NCBI RefSeq assembly: GCF_030547185.1
Contig: NZ_JAUOQR010000010.1
Span: forward strand, 1-64,000
From: Neptuniibacter sp. 1_MG-2023
GTDB lineage: Bacteria; Pseudomonadota; Gammaproteobacteria; Pseudomonadales; Balneatricaceae
DNA length: 64,000 nucleotides
Reading direction: 5' to 3'
Shown piece by piece: positions 1-9,299 of the stretch (the first letter of the stretch is position 1; each line of letters begins with the position of its first letter). The notes under the pieces are model-generated. The model had not been told where the DNA came from. It ran no database searches and saw only the letters and a list, made by a program, of their open reading frames with translations. Position numbers and translations under genes: made by a program.

Positions 1-101
1 CGAGTCAGAGCAGCAGTAAGTGTAGTTTTACCGTGGTCAACGTGGCCGATTGTACCAACGTTAACATGCGGTTTTGAGCGTTCAAATTGTTCTTTAGCCA
101 T
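1..101 (-). CDS. tuf: Elongation factor Tu (partial, N-terminus only)
   Basis: The first 33 codons of EF-Tu run off the left edge. The translation begins [20 protein letters not shown] and contains the P-loop GHVDHGKT that binds the GTP phosphates. EF-Tu delivers aminoacyl-tRNA to the ribosome in the cytoplasm. The gene follows four tRNA genes on the same strand, the classic tRNA-tufB arrangement of gammaproteobacteria, so it is probably co-transcribed with them from the promoter near 571-599. Only the start is in the window, so full length cannot be judged. Confidence 0.95.
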   Translation of the reverse strand, partial: MAKEQFERSKPHVNVGTIGHVDHGKTTLTAALT

Positions 102-186
102 CGGTCTCTACCAGTACAATTAATTTACAAAGCGCCAAATATAACAAAGGGCAGATATATTTCTATATCTACCCTAAAATAAATTC

Positions 187-261
187 TGGAGCTCAAGAGC
201 GGAATTGAACCGCCGACCTCACCCTTACCAAGGGTGTGCTCTACCCCTGAGCTACTTGAGC
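187..261 (-). tRNA. tRNA-Thr (anticodon GGT)
   Basis: A complete cloverleaf reads on the minus strand. The acceptor stem pairs GCTCAAG with CTTGAGC, the anticodon loop is TTGGTAA (anticodon GGT, reading ACC/ACU), the T arm contains GGTTCAATTCC, and a 3' CCA is encoded. It is the last tRNA before tuf, matching thrT of the E. coli thrU-tyrU-glyT-thrT-tufB operon. Confidence 0.95.
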
Positions 262-271
262 AATAGGTCAT

Positions 272-346
272 TGGAGCGGGTAGCGGGAATCGAACCCGCC
301 TCTTCAGCTTGGAAGGCTGAGGTAATAGCCACTATACCATACCCGC
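272..346 (-). tRNA. tRNA-Gly (anticodon TCC)
   Basis: The minus strand folds as a cloverleaf with acceptor GCGGGTA/TACCCGC, anticodon loop CTTCCAA (anticodon TCC, reading GGA/GGG), T loop GGTTCGATTCC and an encoded CCA. It is the third gene of the tRNA operon, corresponding to glyT. Confidence 0.95.
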
Positions 347-357
347 CTTGCAATGAA

Positions 358-441
358 TGGTGGTGGGGGGTGGATTCGAACCACCGAAGCTTTCGCGTCA
401 GATTTACAGTCTGATCCCTTTGGCCACTCGGGAACCCCACC
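358..441 (-). tRNA. tRNA-Tyr (anticodon GTA)
   Basis: A class II tRNA with a long variable arm. The acceptor is GGTGGGG/CCCCACC, the anticodon loop is CTGTAAA (anticodon GTA), the T loop is GGTTCGAATCC and CCA is encoded. The length of 84 bases including CCA fits tRNA-Tyr. It is the second gene of the operon, corresponding to tyrU. Confidence 0.95.
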
Positions 442-471
442 AACAATTTCAATACTTCGTCTGGCCTGAGA

Positions 472-547
<76 letters not shown>

Positions 548-563
548 TTCTCAACAACGAAGT

Positions 564-599
564 GGCGCGTATATTACTCAGTAGACCTTATGCTTGCAA
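564..599 (-). promoter_or_regulatory. Sigma-70 promoter of the tRNA-tuf operon
   Basis: On the minus strand a -35 box TTGCAA (594-599) is separated by 17 bases from a -10 box TAATAT (571-576), followed by the GC-rich discriminator ACGCGCC (564-570). Such discriminators are typical of stringently controlled stable-RNA promoters. The TAA of the -10 box is also the stop codon of the preceding SPOR-like gene, so the promoter lies in that gene's 3' end. Confidence 0.8.
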
Positions 600-1236
600 C
601 CCTTTGACACACTTTTTTTTCATTTTTTTCTACAGAATAGCTTTCTACCACTACTTCTTTGATTTCATTGGATAATTTTCGATCAATATACTCAAAAACA
701 CGCACCCTAAAACGTAACTCGCTTACCTGCTCAAACTCAATGCGCGCCTTTATTTTAGCGGCTTTCAGCTGCATCAGCTTCTCTTCAGCCTCAGCCCTAC
801 CTTTAAAACCTGCGATCACATACTCAAAATCAAACATCTCTTCCGATTCTAAGCCTTCTGAACTTTCTAAGTAATCTATAACCTCCATGCGCTTATTTAA
901 TTCAGCCGGCAGCACCACGATCACTTTATGATTACGTTCAACTTGAACTCGAACTTCGTCTATTTCAGAAGCAAACCCCTGCTCATAAACAAATCGCTTT
1001 ACAGCACCAGCCTTAACCCGACTTTTAAAACCATCAAACTCTACACATGATGAAACGTCAGAATCCCCACTCAGCCAAACCAATGATTGAGGATTAATCT
1101 CACCGACAAGACGTAATGTATCAATATCGCTAGAGTGGCTTTCGAGACGCGGGACCGTACGCGGAGCCTGTACCGAATACCACAACAAAAGAAGCGCATT
1201 TGCCAATAAGGCAAACAGACAAATCCAACGCAGCAT
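574..1236 (-). CDS. SPOR-like domain protein, membrane anchored
   Basis: A 220-residue protein with one N-terminal transmembrane segment (LRWICLFALLANALLLLWY) and a C-terminal region of alternating beta/alpha character (from about EYVIAGFKGRAEAEEKL to RFRVRVFEYI) that resembles a SPOR peptidoglycan-binding fold. The probable location is inner membrane with a periplasmic domain. I chose ATG at 1236 because it overlaps the coaX stop as TAATG; a TTG six codons upstream is the alternative. A similar gene sits between coaX and the tRNA-tuf operon in Pseudomonas, as I recall. The exact role is unknown. The stop codon is part of the tRNA operon's -10 box. Confidence 0.7.
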   Translation of the reverse strand: MLRWICLFALLANALLLLWYSVQAPRTVPRLESHSSDIDTLRLVGEINPQSLVWLSGDSDVSSCVEFDGFKSRVKAGAVKRFVYEQGFASEIDEVRVQVERNHKVIVVLPAELNKRMEVIDYLESSEGLESEEMFDFEYVIAGFKGRAEAEEKLMQLKAAKIKARIEFEQVSELRFRVRVFEYIDRKLSNEIKEVVVESYSVEKNEKKVCQRVASIRSTE

Positions 1237-1961
1237 TACGGACTTAGACTCCAAGCAAGACCATCAAGCACAAGATCAGAGAAATATTCAGCCCCCTCAA
1301 CAAGGGAAGCAAACAACTGCCCATCCCCACCCGTGACAAATAACTGATATGACTCCATAGGTGTATTAATATCTCTGGCGACCTTTTCAACCAAAGAAAG
1401 AAACAGGTAATTAATACCATGATCAACCGCCGCAGACGTATCTCTACCCGGTTCAAGATCAAAAGAAGACATAGATCGATCAACTTGGATTTCAGCTGTA
1501 TTAGACAACAAACCCTGTTTCATCAACCTAAGTCCCGGTAAAATATACCCACCTTGGTGCTCACCGGCGGCATCAATGAAATCGATCGTGATAGCGCTAC
1601 CACAGTCCACAACACAGCAAGCGCGTTTGACGTTATTGTAGGCAGCCAGCATTGCCAACCAACGATCAACTCCCATGCGTTCTGGTTGTGCATAGCTATT
1701 TTTCACACCGGCACAGACATATGTAGTTTGCGCAAACTGTATTTCTATGGCGTGATAACCAGAGAGAACGGATCCTATCTGCTGATTGACATCCTTACCA
1801 GCCACGGAGGCAACTCTAATCTCAGTAACTGGCGCCTGCCATTCAACGGGTATACTTCGATTTAACTGTTCTGTTAAAAAGCGCCCACGCTTCACTACAT
1901 CTAAGTGATTGAGCAAGCGCCACTTAACAAAGGTATTACCTGCATCAATCTCTAAAATCAT
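1236..1961 (-). CDS. coaX: Type III pantothenate kinase
   Basis: CoaX phosphorylates pantothenate, the first step of coenzyme A synthesis, in the cytoplasm. The 241-residue protein begins ILEIDAGNTFVKWRL, the ASKHA phosphate-1 motif DxGNT. It contains the GVDRW segment and VVDCGSAITIDFID (phosphate-2 motif) near residues 115-130, and FVTGGDG near the end. Length is normal for type III kinases, which need a monovalent cation and are not feedback-inhibited by CoA (family knowledge). It overlaps birA by four bases (ATGA), so the two genes are translationally coupled. Confidence 0.95.
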   Translation of the reverse strand: MILEIDAGNTFVKWRLLNHLDVVKRGRFLTEQLNRSIPVEWQAPVTEIRVASVAGKDVNQQIGSVLSGYHAIEIQFAQTTYVCAGVKNSYAQPERMGVDRWLAMLAAYNNVKRACCVVDCGSAITIDFIDAAGEHQGGYILPGLRLMKQGLLSNTAEIQVDRSMSSFDLEPGRDTSAAVDHGINYLFLSLVEKVARDINTPMESYQLFVTGGDGQLFASLVEGAEYFSDLVLDGLAWSLSP

Positions 1962-2932
1962 ACTGGACGTCTAACACTAATTTCACCACCATGATAAGCC
2001 TTGATACCGGCAGCAGACTGAAGCAACAAAGCACCAGAGCCATCAACACCCCGACATACCCCTTCCACAAACTCATCACCTATTTGCAGAATAACCGCCT
2101 CGTTTTGCATAGCGTGACGAGATTGCCACTCATCAACCAACCCCACAAAGCCCTCCTTATCAAAACGCTCCAAACAAACCACTAACTCATTAAGGATAAC
2201 CGCTAGTAATTGATTACGGCTTACCACTCCACCAGTTATAGTCTTCAGATCGGTCCATGGTTGATCTATAGCCTCACTTACTGCTTTCGGCATCTCAACA
2301 TTAATACCGACACCAATAACAACCTGGCACTGACCGGAAGCCTCACCATGAACTTCGAGCAAGATTCCAGCAAGTTTTTTATCTTGATGTAAAAGATCAT
2401 TCGGCCATTTAAGCTCGACACCTTGGATCTCCATCTTTTCCAAGGCTCGCACAATAGCAAGACCCACTAAAAGACTTAAACCTTCAAGTGCAGCAACACC
2501 TTGCTCAAAACGCCAAACCAAAGAGAAATACAGGTTACGAGCAAACGGACTTACCCACTCACGACCTCTACGTCCGCGGCCAGCTAATTGCTGCTCAGCC
2601 AAGAACAAGCGACCATGACAATCACCACGCTGACTGGCCTCCATCGCTAATTCATTAGTGGATTCGATACTCAGCCGCAAATCAGGATCCCTGATCAACA
2701 ATTTAACCTCAGGCAATAACCCCTGCTGAATACGCTCTATATCGAGTAGTTCAAGACCACCTGGGACTCGATATCCACGCCCTTTAACACTGAAAATCTC
2801 TAAACCACCGTCTTCAAAACGACGTACATGCTTCCAGATCGCACTACGACTAACACCAACCTCATCTCCCAGCTCTCGCCCTGAATGAAACTTGCCATCA
2901 GCCAAAATAGACAACAACGAACGGACCGTCAT
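1958..2932 (-). CDS. birA: Bifunctional biotin-protein ligase / biotin operon repressor
   Basis: The 324-residue protein has an N-terminal winged helix-turn-helix (GRELGDEVGVSRSAIWKHVR, residues about 18-37). The ligase domain has the biotin-AMP loop GRGRRGREW near residue 117 and KWPNDLL near residue 174. It activates biotin and attaches it to acetyl-CoA carboxylase, and represses biotin genes as the biotinyl-AMP-bound dimer (family knowledge). Because the DNA-binding domain is present, this is the regulatory form and not a ligase-only enzyme. It is followed by coaX with an ATGA overlap. Confidence 0.95.
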   Translation of the reverse strand: MTVRSLLSILADGKFHSGRELGDEVGVSRSAIWKHVRRFEDGGLEIFSVKGRGYRVPGGLELLDIERIQQGLLPEVKLLIRDPDLRLSIESTNELAMEASQRGDCHGRLFLAEQQLAGRGRRGREWVSPFARNLYFSLVWRFEQGVAALEGLSLLVGLAIVRALEKMEIQGVELKWPNDLLHQDKKLAGILLEVHGEASGQCQVVIGVGINVEMPKAVSEAIDQPWTDLKTITGGVVSRNQLLAVILNELVVCLERFDKEGFVGLVDEWQSRHAMQNEAVILQIGDEFVEGVCRGVDGSGALLLQSAAGIKAYHGGEISVRRPV

Positions 2933-2952
2933 ACTACTTAGCCTTTTTTTGA

Positions 2953-3456
2953 TTAAATTCGATCTAACACGATAAAACTATAATTATAGGGATTTGGCCC
3001 TTCAGCCAAAAAGTCTTCCCGTCCGAGCTCATTCCAAGCAGAACGATCAAACTCTGGAAACCATGCATCACCATTAATCTCTGCATCGACTTCCGTTAAG
3101 TATAAACGATCAGCTCTATCAATCGCCTGAGCATATATCTGCGCACCACCGATAATCATTGCTTCATCGGCGCCATCAATTAGACAGATACTTTCAGCTA
3201 ATTCAGCTGCATCATCCAAACTATTAACAACTCTCACCCCTTCTGGGGCATAATTTTCCTGACGCGATATAACAATATTCACCCTACCCGGCAATGGCCG
3301 CCCGATAGACTCGAATGTTTTTCTCCCCATAATAATTGGTTTACCCATGGTCACCTGCTTAAAATAGCGAAGATCCTCTGGTAGATGCCAAGGCAACTTA
3401 TTATTAATACCGATTGCCCGATTTTTATCTTGAGCAACAATGATGGCTAACTTCAC
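2953..3456 (-). CDS. folA: Dihydrofolate reductase
   Basis: The enzyme reduces dihydrofolate to tetrahydrofolate with NADPH. The 167-residue protein shows AIGINNKLPWHLPEDL (Met20-loop region with the catalytic Asp/Glu), MGRKTFESIGRPLPGR (cofactor binding) and IGGAQIYAQA. I chose GTG at 3456 because AAGGAG lies five bases upstream; a GTG two codons earlier overlaps that ribosome binding site. It is divergent from thyA, whose product makes the dihydrofolate that FolA recycles. Confidence 0.95.
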   Translation of the reverse strand: MKLAIIVAQDKNRAIGINNKLPWHLPEDLRYFKQVTMGKPIIMGRKTFESIGRPLPGRVNIVISRQENYAPEGVRVVNSLDDAAELAESICLIDGADEAMIIGGAQIYAQAIDRADRLYLTEVDAEINGDAWFPEFDRSAWNELGREDFLAEGPNPYNYSFIVLDRI

Positions 3457-3559
3457 GCCCACTCCTTCTACCGTAATTTTAAAAAACTGCTAACATGGCA
3501 TTCTTTTTTATCGTTATCATAAACTAGTCTCAAATCGAATTCAGGTTAATAACAAAGCC

Positions 3560-4411
3560 ATGAAGCAATATCTAGATCTTTGCCAAAGAATAGTCGATCA
3601 AGGTATCTGGGTTGACAACAAGCGAACAGGCAAGAAGTGCCTAACCATTATCGACGCTGATCTTACCTATAACGTAAAAGATGGGGAATTCCCTCTTGTT
3701 ACAACCCGTAAAAGCTTTTACAAAGCTGCCATAGCAGAGATTATCGGTTATATCCGAGGCTACGATAACGCGGCTGATTTTCGCAAAATCGGCACCAAAA
3801 CTTGGGATGCTAACGCAAACGATAATTCAGACTGGCTTGCCAATCCATATCGCAAAGGAACTGATGATTGTGGATTAATCTATGGCAAGATCGGACGTAA
3901 CTTTCCTAAAGTCGATGGCGGAAAAATTGATCTACTTCGCAAAATTGTAGATGACCTTTCCAACGGCATTGATGATCGCGGCGAAATTTTCACTTTCTAT
4001 CACCCTGGCGCGTTCCACATGGGATGTTTACGTCCCTGTATGTACAGCCATCATTTTTCCCTACTCGGCGATACTTTATACTTGAACAGCACGCAAAGAA
4101 GCTGTGATGTACCGCTGGGGTTAAATTTCAATATGGTTCAGGTTTATTTCTTCTTGGCCATCATGGCACAAATTACCGGCAACAAGCCCGGACAGGCTTT
4201 TCATAAAATTGTGAATGCACATATTTATGAAGACCAGTTGGAATTAATGAAAAATGTACAGCTCAAACGCGAGCCATTAGCCTCACCAAAACTGATCATC
4301 AACCCTGATATCAAATCACTAGAAGATCTAGAAACATGGGTCACACTCGATGACTTTGAAATCGAAGGCTATGAGCATCACCCCGCCATACAATATCCAT
4401 TTTCAGTGTAA
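3560..4411 (+). CDS. thyA: Thymidylate synthase (long, Vibrio-type)
   Basis: ThyA methylates dUMP to dTMP using methylene-tetrahydrofolate. The 283-residue protein has [13 protein letters not shown] near residue 48, the catalytic cysteine in [10 protein letters not shown] (C160), and the dUMP-binding segment [13 protein letters not shown]. It is about 20 residues longer than E. coli ThyA and resembles the 283-residue Vibrio enzyme closely from recall, including KGTDD and a C-terminal YPFSV. It lies on the opposite strand to lgt and folA, which in many relatives flank thyA in one direction. This suggests replacement of the ancestral gene (inference). Confidence 0.95.
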   Translation: MKQYLDLCQRIVDQGIWVDNKRTGKKCLTIIDADLTYNVKDGEFPLVTTRKSFYKAAIAEIIGYIRGYDNAADFRKIGTKTWDANANDNSDWLANPYRKGTDDCGLIYGKIGRNFPKVDGGKIDLLRKIVDDLSNGIDDRGEIFTFYHPGAFHMGCLRPCMYSHHFSLLGDTLYLNSTQRSCDVPLGLNFNMVQVYFFLAIMAQITGNKPGQAFHKIVNAHIYEDQLELMKNVQLKREPLASPKLIINPDIKSLEDLETWVTLDDFEIEGYEHHPAIQYPFSV

Positions 4412-4423
4412 TTCTACTATCCC

Positions 4424-4464
4424 ATATCCCTGCATTCAGTCTAAAAGACTGTATGCAGGGATAT
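4424..4464. terminator. Long hairpin between convergent thyA and lgt
   Basis: An inverted repeat with two 19-base arms (18 of 19 paired) and a three-base loop, starting ATATCCCTGCAT and ending ATGCAGGGATAT. There is no strong T-tract on either side. It lies midway between two convergent stop codons, so it probably ends or protects both transcripts. Confidence 0.65.
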
Positions 4465-4512
4465 AGAAAGTCATATTAACGACAATCTATACCTTTCTCC
4501 CTTAACAATAAT

Positions 4513-5310
4513 TCATCGAGCAACAGGTTCTACACCCTCCGATCTTTTTGACCAAAGAAGAAGAAACGCACCCAAGATAATCATAGGCAAGGATAGCAAT
4601 TGCCCCATTGTCAGCCAGTCAAATGCCAAAAACATTATGTGCTCATCAGGCTCACGCACGAACTCCACCATCGAACGAAAAATCCCATACAACAGGAGAA
4701 ATAGTCCTGATACAGCCATTCGAGGTCTAGGCTTAGACGAGAACCACCACAACAACACAAACAGCACCACACCCTCAAGCACAAATTCATATAACTGGGA
4801 AGGATGTCGCGGCAAATTTCCTGCCCGAGGGAAAACAACCCCCCAAGGCTGATCCGTCACTCGTCCCCATAGCTCGCCACCGATAAAGTTACCTATACGG
4901 CCAGCCCCTAAACCTACGGGTATTAAAGGCGCAATAAAGTCGGTCATTTGAAATAAGGTTTTTTTATGCTGGCGACCAAACAGATACATCACCACAATAA
5001 CCCCGAGCAAGCCCCCATGAAACGACATGCCCCCTTCCCATACAGCAAACAACCATAGAGGGTCAGATATAAACTTATCAAAATTATAAAAGATGACATA
5101 GCCAGCCCGACCGCCAAGCACAACACCCATTGCTCCCCAGAAAATAATGTCTGAGATCTGTTCTTCGCTCCAACCTGAACCCGCTCTGCGCGCACGCCTA
5201 ACGCCCAGCCACCAAGCCGCAGCAAAACCCACTAAGTACATCAAACCGTACCAATGAATTTTCAAAGGGCCTAAAGCAACGGCAATAGGATCTATATCAT
5301 GCACCCACAT
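4513..5310 (-). CDS. lgt: Prolipoprotein diacylglyceryl transferase
   Basis: Lgt transfers diacylglycerol from phosphatidylglycerol to the lipobox cysteine of prolipoproteins, the first step of lipoprotein maturation in the inner membrane. The 265-residue protein has about seven membrane segments, the HGGLLG motif near residue 98, and the family signature [16 protein letters not shown] near residues 135-150 with its essential arginine. ATG at 5310 has AAGGAG seven bases upstream. It follows the TauE-type gene by ten bases, so the two are probably one transcript. Confidence 0.96.
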   Translation of the reverse strand: MWVHDIDPIAVALGPLKIHWYGLMYLVGFAAAWWLGVRRARRAGSGWSEEQISDIIFWGAMGVVLGGRAGYVIFYNFDKFISDPLWLFAVWEGGMSFHGGLLGVIVVMYLFGRQHKKTLFQMTDFIAPLIPVGLGAGRIGNFIGGELWGRVTDQPWGVVFPRAGNLPRHPSQLYEFVLEGVVLFVLLWWFSSKPRPRMAVSGLFLLLYGIFRSMVEFVREPDEHIMFLAFDWLTMGQLLSLPMIILGAFLLLWSKRSEGVEPVAR

Positions 5311-5320
5311 CTGTATCTCC

Positions 5321-6124
5321 TTATAGCAAATTAGTCAGTAAAAAACGCAAACCTACGCAAAGCAAAAACACTGCAAAAATTCGCTTTAATACAGGTCCAG
5401 GCAGGCTGTGCGCAAGCTTAGCTCCCACCTTGGCAAATAAGGTACTTGTAAGCACAATTCCCAAAAAAGCAGGAAGGTAGATATACCCAGCACTCCATTC
5501 AGGCATATCAGCGTGCCCCCAACCTTCCCAAATATTAGTCAATGCACCCATCACCGCGATGGGCAAACCACAAGCAGCAGAGGTAGCAACCGCTTGCTGC
5601 ATCTGTACTCGTCCCCACGTTAGATAAGGCACAGTCAATGTGCCACCACCAATACCAAAAATACTCGACAACCAGCCAATTAGACCGCCAGAGATAACAA
5701 ACACCCCCTTCGAAACGTCTTTCTCACCAGCCGATGGTTTTAAGTTCAAAGACATCTGAAAGGCCACTGCAATAGCAAAACAACCGATAGCAATCTGGAG
5801 CCATTCACCCTTCATCTGTCCTGCCGTTTTTACACCGAGCACCGCCCCAACCAATATACCTAACGCTAACGGCTTAAAAATATCCCAACGCACAGCACCT
5901 TTACGGTGATGGGCCAATGTAGAGCTAACCGATGTTGCAACAATAGTAGCTAACGAGGTCGCAACCGCAGCATGAGTTAACACCTCCGATGACATACCTT
6001 GCAATTCAAAACAAAAAATAAGCACAGGCACGATCAAAAGACCGCCCCCAATCCCAAATAGGCCAGCAACAACACCCGCAGCTGCACCAAGAACAAGATA
6101 GGTCAAAATGGTCACTAACATCAC
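5321..6124 (-). CDS. TauE/SafE-family membrane permease
   Basis: A 267-residue membrane protein with about eight hydrophobic segments in two homologous halves, each carrying a glycine-rich loop: [15 protein letters not shown] near residue 22 and [15 protein letters not shown] near residue 155. This repeat is diagnostic of the TauE/SafE (DUF81) family, thought to export sulfite or organosulfonates; the substrate cannot be read from sequence. Start is GTG at 6124 or the adjacent ATG at 6121. It sits between ptsP and lgt. Confidence 0.85.
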   Translation of the reverse strand: MMLVTILTYLVLGAAAGVVAGLFGIGGGLLIVPVLIFCFELQGMSSEVLTHAAVATSLATIVATSVSSTLAHHRKGAVRWDIFKPLALGILVGAVLGVKTAGQMKGEWLQIAIGCFAIAVAFQMSLNLKPSAGEKDVSKGVFVISGGLIGWLSSIFGIGGGTLTVPYLTWGRVQMQQAVATSAACGLPIAVMGALTNIWEGWGHADMPEWSAGYIYLPAFLGIVLTSTLFAKVGAKLAHSLPGPVLKRIFAVFLLCVGLRFLLTNLL

Positions 6125-6231
6125 GCAAACCTTTACTGGTATGAATTTTTATTCCTGAACACTTAGAATCGACAGTGTACAGTTAGATTTTAAATAGGAT
6201 CGCTATCTTACCCATTTAACGGATATTTACT

Positions 6232-7005
6232 ATGTGTCTAATCGCTTTTGCCTATAACTCCCATCCTAAATATTCGCTTATTCTAATCGCAAACAGAGAT
6301 GAGTTTTACCAGCGCCCGAGTGATTTATTAAGTTTTTGGCAAGATGAGCCAAAAGTGCTTGCTGGCCGAGACTGCGAAAAATCAGGAACATGGCTAGGCA
6401 TCACAACAACAGGGCGTTTCTCCGCCGTAACAAACTATCGAGATGGCCATAAGACAACGAATAAGAGTTTACGTTCACGGGGCGAGCTAACACGTAATTT
6501 TCTCTGCACGAACATATCAGCCCAACACTATCTACAACAATTAGCATCCGAACAAATGGAATTTAGTGATTTTAATCTACTACTCGGTGACCAATCCGGT
6601 TTTTACTACGCTTCAAACAAAAGGACCGAGACCCAAAAGCTCGAACCAGGCCTATATGCACTAAGCAATGCATTGCTCGATACTCCTTGGCCTAAAGTCC
6701 GGCATGTAAAAACACAACTTTCACACGCAATAAAAAATAAGAACTTAGATATTGAGTCGCTCATTGGGATTATGAGTGATCAGACACAAGCAGCGATCGA
6801 ACAGCTACCAGATACAGGCGTAAGCCCCGAATGGGAAAAGATACTCTCATCAATCTTTATAAAAACCAGCAACTACGGAACAAGAGCAACGACAGTATTA
6901 CTACAGGAGAAAGATGGCACCACCCAAATACTAGAACAAAGCTACGGAGCAGATGGAAAAATTAGCCGCCAAGAACAGCTAATTCAAGTCCCCCCAATTG
7001 GATAA
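6232..7005 (+). CDS. NRDE-family (TANGO2-like) protein
   Basis: A 257-residue protein starting MCLIAFAY with the family-naming NRDE motif in LIANRDEFYQRP (about residues 20-30) and LAGRDCEKSGTWLGI. This is the TANGO2/NRDE family, in which Cys2 could act as an N-terminal nucleophile. Roles in haem or lipid handling have been proposed for eukaryotic members; the bacterial function is not settled. It is a lone plus-strand gene inserted between tauE and ptsP, ending seven bases before the ptsP stop. Confidence 0.85.
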   Translation: MCLIAFAYNSHPKYSLILIANRDEFYQRPSDLLSFWQDEPKVLAGRDCEKSGTWLGITTTGRFSAVTNYRDGHKTTNKSLRSRGELTRNFLCTNISAQHYLQQLASEQMEFSDFNLLLGDQSGFYYASNKRTETQKLEPGLYALSNALLDTPWPKVRHVKTQLSHAIKNKNLDIESLIGIMSDQTQAAIEQLPDTGVSPEWEKILSSIFIKTSNYGTRATTVLLQEKDGTTQILEQSYGADGKISRQEQLIQVPPIG

Positions 7006-7012
7006 TCGACGA

Positions 7013-9286
7013 CTATATAGCTAATACTGGCTGAGCAGGTAGCGCTATACCAAGTTGCTCTAAGCGCTCATTCATAAACGTTTGTATGCGATCGGCATCA
7101 TCCATAGCCATAACTTCTTTTAGCAACTTATCCGCATCCGCTTTACTAACAGAACGAATAGCGGACTTCACCTTAGGCAAGTTCGTTGCATTCATAGAGA
7201 GCACATCGTATTCCATCGCCATCAATAGCAGAGCACCGCCGGGCTCTGAAGCCATTTCACCACAAATAGATACATGGACCCCTTCTTTATGGGCTTCGCG
7301 AGCAATATGCTGTAACGCTTTAAGTACCGCAGGATGATAACTGACATACAATCCTGCTACGCGTGGATTATTTCGATCAACCGCCAGCAGGTACTGGGTT
7401 AAATCATTTGAGCCCACAGAGATAAAATCAACACGCCGTGCAAACCTACGTACTTGGTACACTGCGGCAGGCACCTCTACCATTACACCAACAAGCGGAC
7501 GCTTGATCGCATAACCTTCATCCTGAAGTTCCTGAACCGCACGATCAATTTGACGACTTGCCTCTTCTACCTCACCCACACTAGTAACCATTGGCAGCAT
7601 GATTCTTAGATTGTCATAACCTTCACCTGCTTTTAGCATAGCTCGCACTTGAACTAGAAAAATCTCAGGATGATCTAAAGTAACTCGGATACCGCGCCAA
7701 CCAAGAAATGGATTCTCTTCACTGATAGGAAAATAGGGAAGCGCCTTATCTCCACCTATATCCAGTGTTCGCATAGTCACAGGGCGAGGAGAAAAAGCTT
7801 CGATCTGCTTACGATAGGTATCAGCCTGCTCTTGTTCGCTAGGAAAAAACTCACGAATCATAAAAGGCACTTCAGTACGATACAAACCAATACCTTCCGC
7901 GCCACGATCTAGAGAGCGAGCGACATCAGCCACCAGTCCCGTATTCACCCACAACGGCATAACATATCCATCGCTGGTTTCTGCAGGAAGATCTTTTAAG
8001 GCTTCTAGCTCAGTCGCTTGCTCCTGTTCACAGCGCGCAATATCACTGTATGCCGTCAGTAACTTTTCACTCGGTTGAACATAGATACGGCCAGAATAAC
8101 CGTCAAGAATCAATTGACGCCCATCAATGCGTGTAAGCGGCAGATCAACGGCCCCCATAATGGTTGGAATACCCATTGAGCGAGCTAGAATAGCAACATG
8201 GGAATTACTAGAGCCGTGAACCGAAACAAGCCCTACTAACTTCTCACTAGGCACTTCACCCAGCATCGCAGGGGTAAGTTCATCTGCAACGAGGATAGTC
8301 TCATCAGTAAATTCCAATAGTGCAGGGGAAGCTTCCTGTAAATAGGCTAAAACTCTGCGTCCAAGATCTTTTATATCTGTCGCACGCTCTCTTAAATAGG
8401 GATCACCCATCATAGAAAACTGATGCACATGCTCACTTACAACTTCTCGTAGTGCACCTTGGGCCCAATTACCTTGCTCAATACGCGAGACCACTTCACC
8501 GGCGAGCGCATTATCATCCAACATGCGCAAATAGACATCAAACAACGCTTGCTCTTCCGATCTTAAACGCTGCGCCAAGCTTCGACCGACCACTTTGATA
8601 TCACGGCGCACGAGCTTAAGCGCCTCTTGGAAGTTAGCGATCTCTTTAGCAATATTCTTCGCTGTTTTATCCGGTACTGAACCTAGATCGGCTGGCGGCG
8701 AGATAACAGTAGCGGAACCGATAGCCACACCCGCGACACCGGCAACACCCTCAAACTTAAGGTCAATCACATCGGTTAACTGTGCACCGATGGCACCTAA
8801 AGAGCCCGTTGCTTCAGCGTGGGCAATCGCGCCGGCTAGCTGGGCAGAAAGTGTAACAAGAAAGGCCTCTTCACTTTCATCAAAGCGGCGTATCTCTCTT
8901 TGCTGCACAACAAGCACACCCAATACATCACGATGACGAATAATGGGGACGCCTAAGAAGGAGCTTAATCGCTCCTCTCCTGTCGCCTCAACATACTTAT
9001 ATGCAGGGTGATCAGCAGCATTCTCAAGGTTGATTGGCTCTGCACGCTTTACCACCGTACCAACCAAACCTTCATCGATTGACAGACGCACACTGCCAAT
9101 CGCCTCTTCGTTTAACCCCTCTGACGCCATCAGCACATAGCACTGATCACTCGGGTCAAACAGATAAACAGAACAAACCTGCGTATGCATTGAGCGCTGA
9201 ATTCTCTGCACAATGAGGTTAAGCACAGTCTCTAAATCAGGAGCTACACTTACCTCTTGCACAATTTTTCTTAATACATTCAGCAC
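7013..9286 (-). CDS. ptsP: PEP-protein phosphotransferase EI-Ntr with GAF domain
   Basis: This is the nitrogen-branch enzyme I, which passes phosphate from PEP to NPr. The 757-residue protein has an N-terminal GAF domain (about 1-160), an EI N-terminal domain, the swivelling phospho-histidine domain (H363 in SSNSHVAILARSMG) and a C-terminal PEP-binding TIM barrel (RTEVPFMIREFFPSE and GSNDLTQY). The start is GTG at 9286 with GGAG seven bases upstream, supported by alignment to E. coli PtsP starting MLTRLREIV. It directly follows rppH, as in E. coli and Pseudomonas. Confidence 0.95.
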   Translation of the reverse strand: MLNVLRKIVQEVSVAPDLETVLNLIVQRIQRSMHTQVCSVYLFDPSDQCYVLMASEGLNEEAIGSVRLSIDEGLVGTVVKRAEPINLENAADHPAYKYVEATGEERLSSFLGVPIIRHRDVLGVLVVQQREIRRFDESEEAFLVTLSAQLAGAIAHAEATGSLGAIGAQLTDVIDLKFEGVAGVAGVAIGSATVISPPADLGSVPDKTAKNIAKEIANFQEALKLVRRDIKVVGRSLAQRLRSEEQALFDVYLRMLDDNALAGEVVSRIEQGNWAQGALREVVSEHVHQFSMMGDPYLRERATDIKDLGRRVLAYLQEASPALLEFTDETILVADELTPAMLGEVPSEKLVGLVSVHGSSNSHVAILARSMGIPTIMGAVDLPLTRIDGRQLILDGYSGRIYVQPSEKLLTAYSDIARCEQEQATELEALKDLPAETSDGYVMPLWVNTGLVADVARSLDRGAEGIGLYRTEVPFMIREFFPSEQEQADTYRKQIEAFSPRPVTMRTLDIGGDKALPYFPISEENPFLGWRGIRVTLDHPEIFLVQVRAMLKAGEGYDNLRIMLPMVTSVGEVEEASRQIDRAVQELQDEGYAIKRPLVGVMVEVPAAVYQVRRFARRVDFISVGSNDLTQYLLAVDRNNPRVAGLYVSYHPAVLKALQHIAREAHKEGVHVSICGEMASEPGGALLLMAMEYDVLSMNATNLPKVKSAIRSVSKADADKLLKEVMAMDDADRIQTFMNERLEQLGIALPAQPVLAI

Positions 9287-9299
9287 TCAATTTCTCCAC

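Noticed and set aside
8595..8936. Open frame of 113 codons on the plus strand across ptsP
   Set aside because: It lies antisense within the conserved ptsP coding sequence, is Ala/Ser/Thr-rich as expected from a shadow frame, and has no ribosome binding site.
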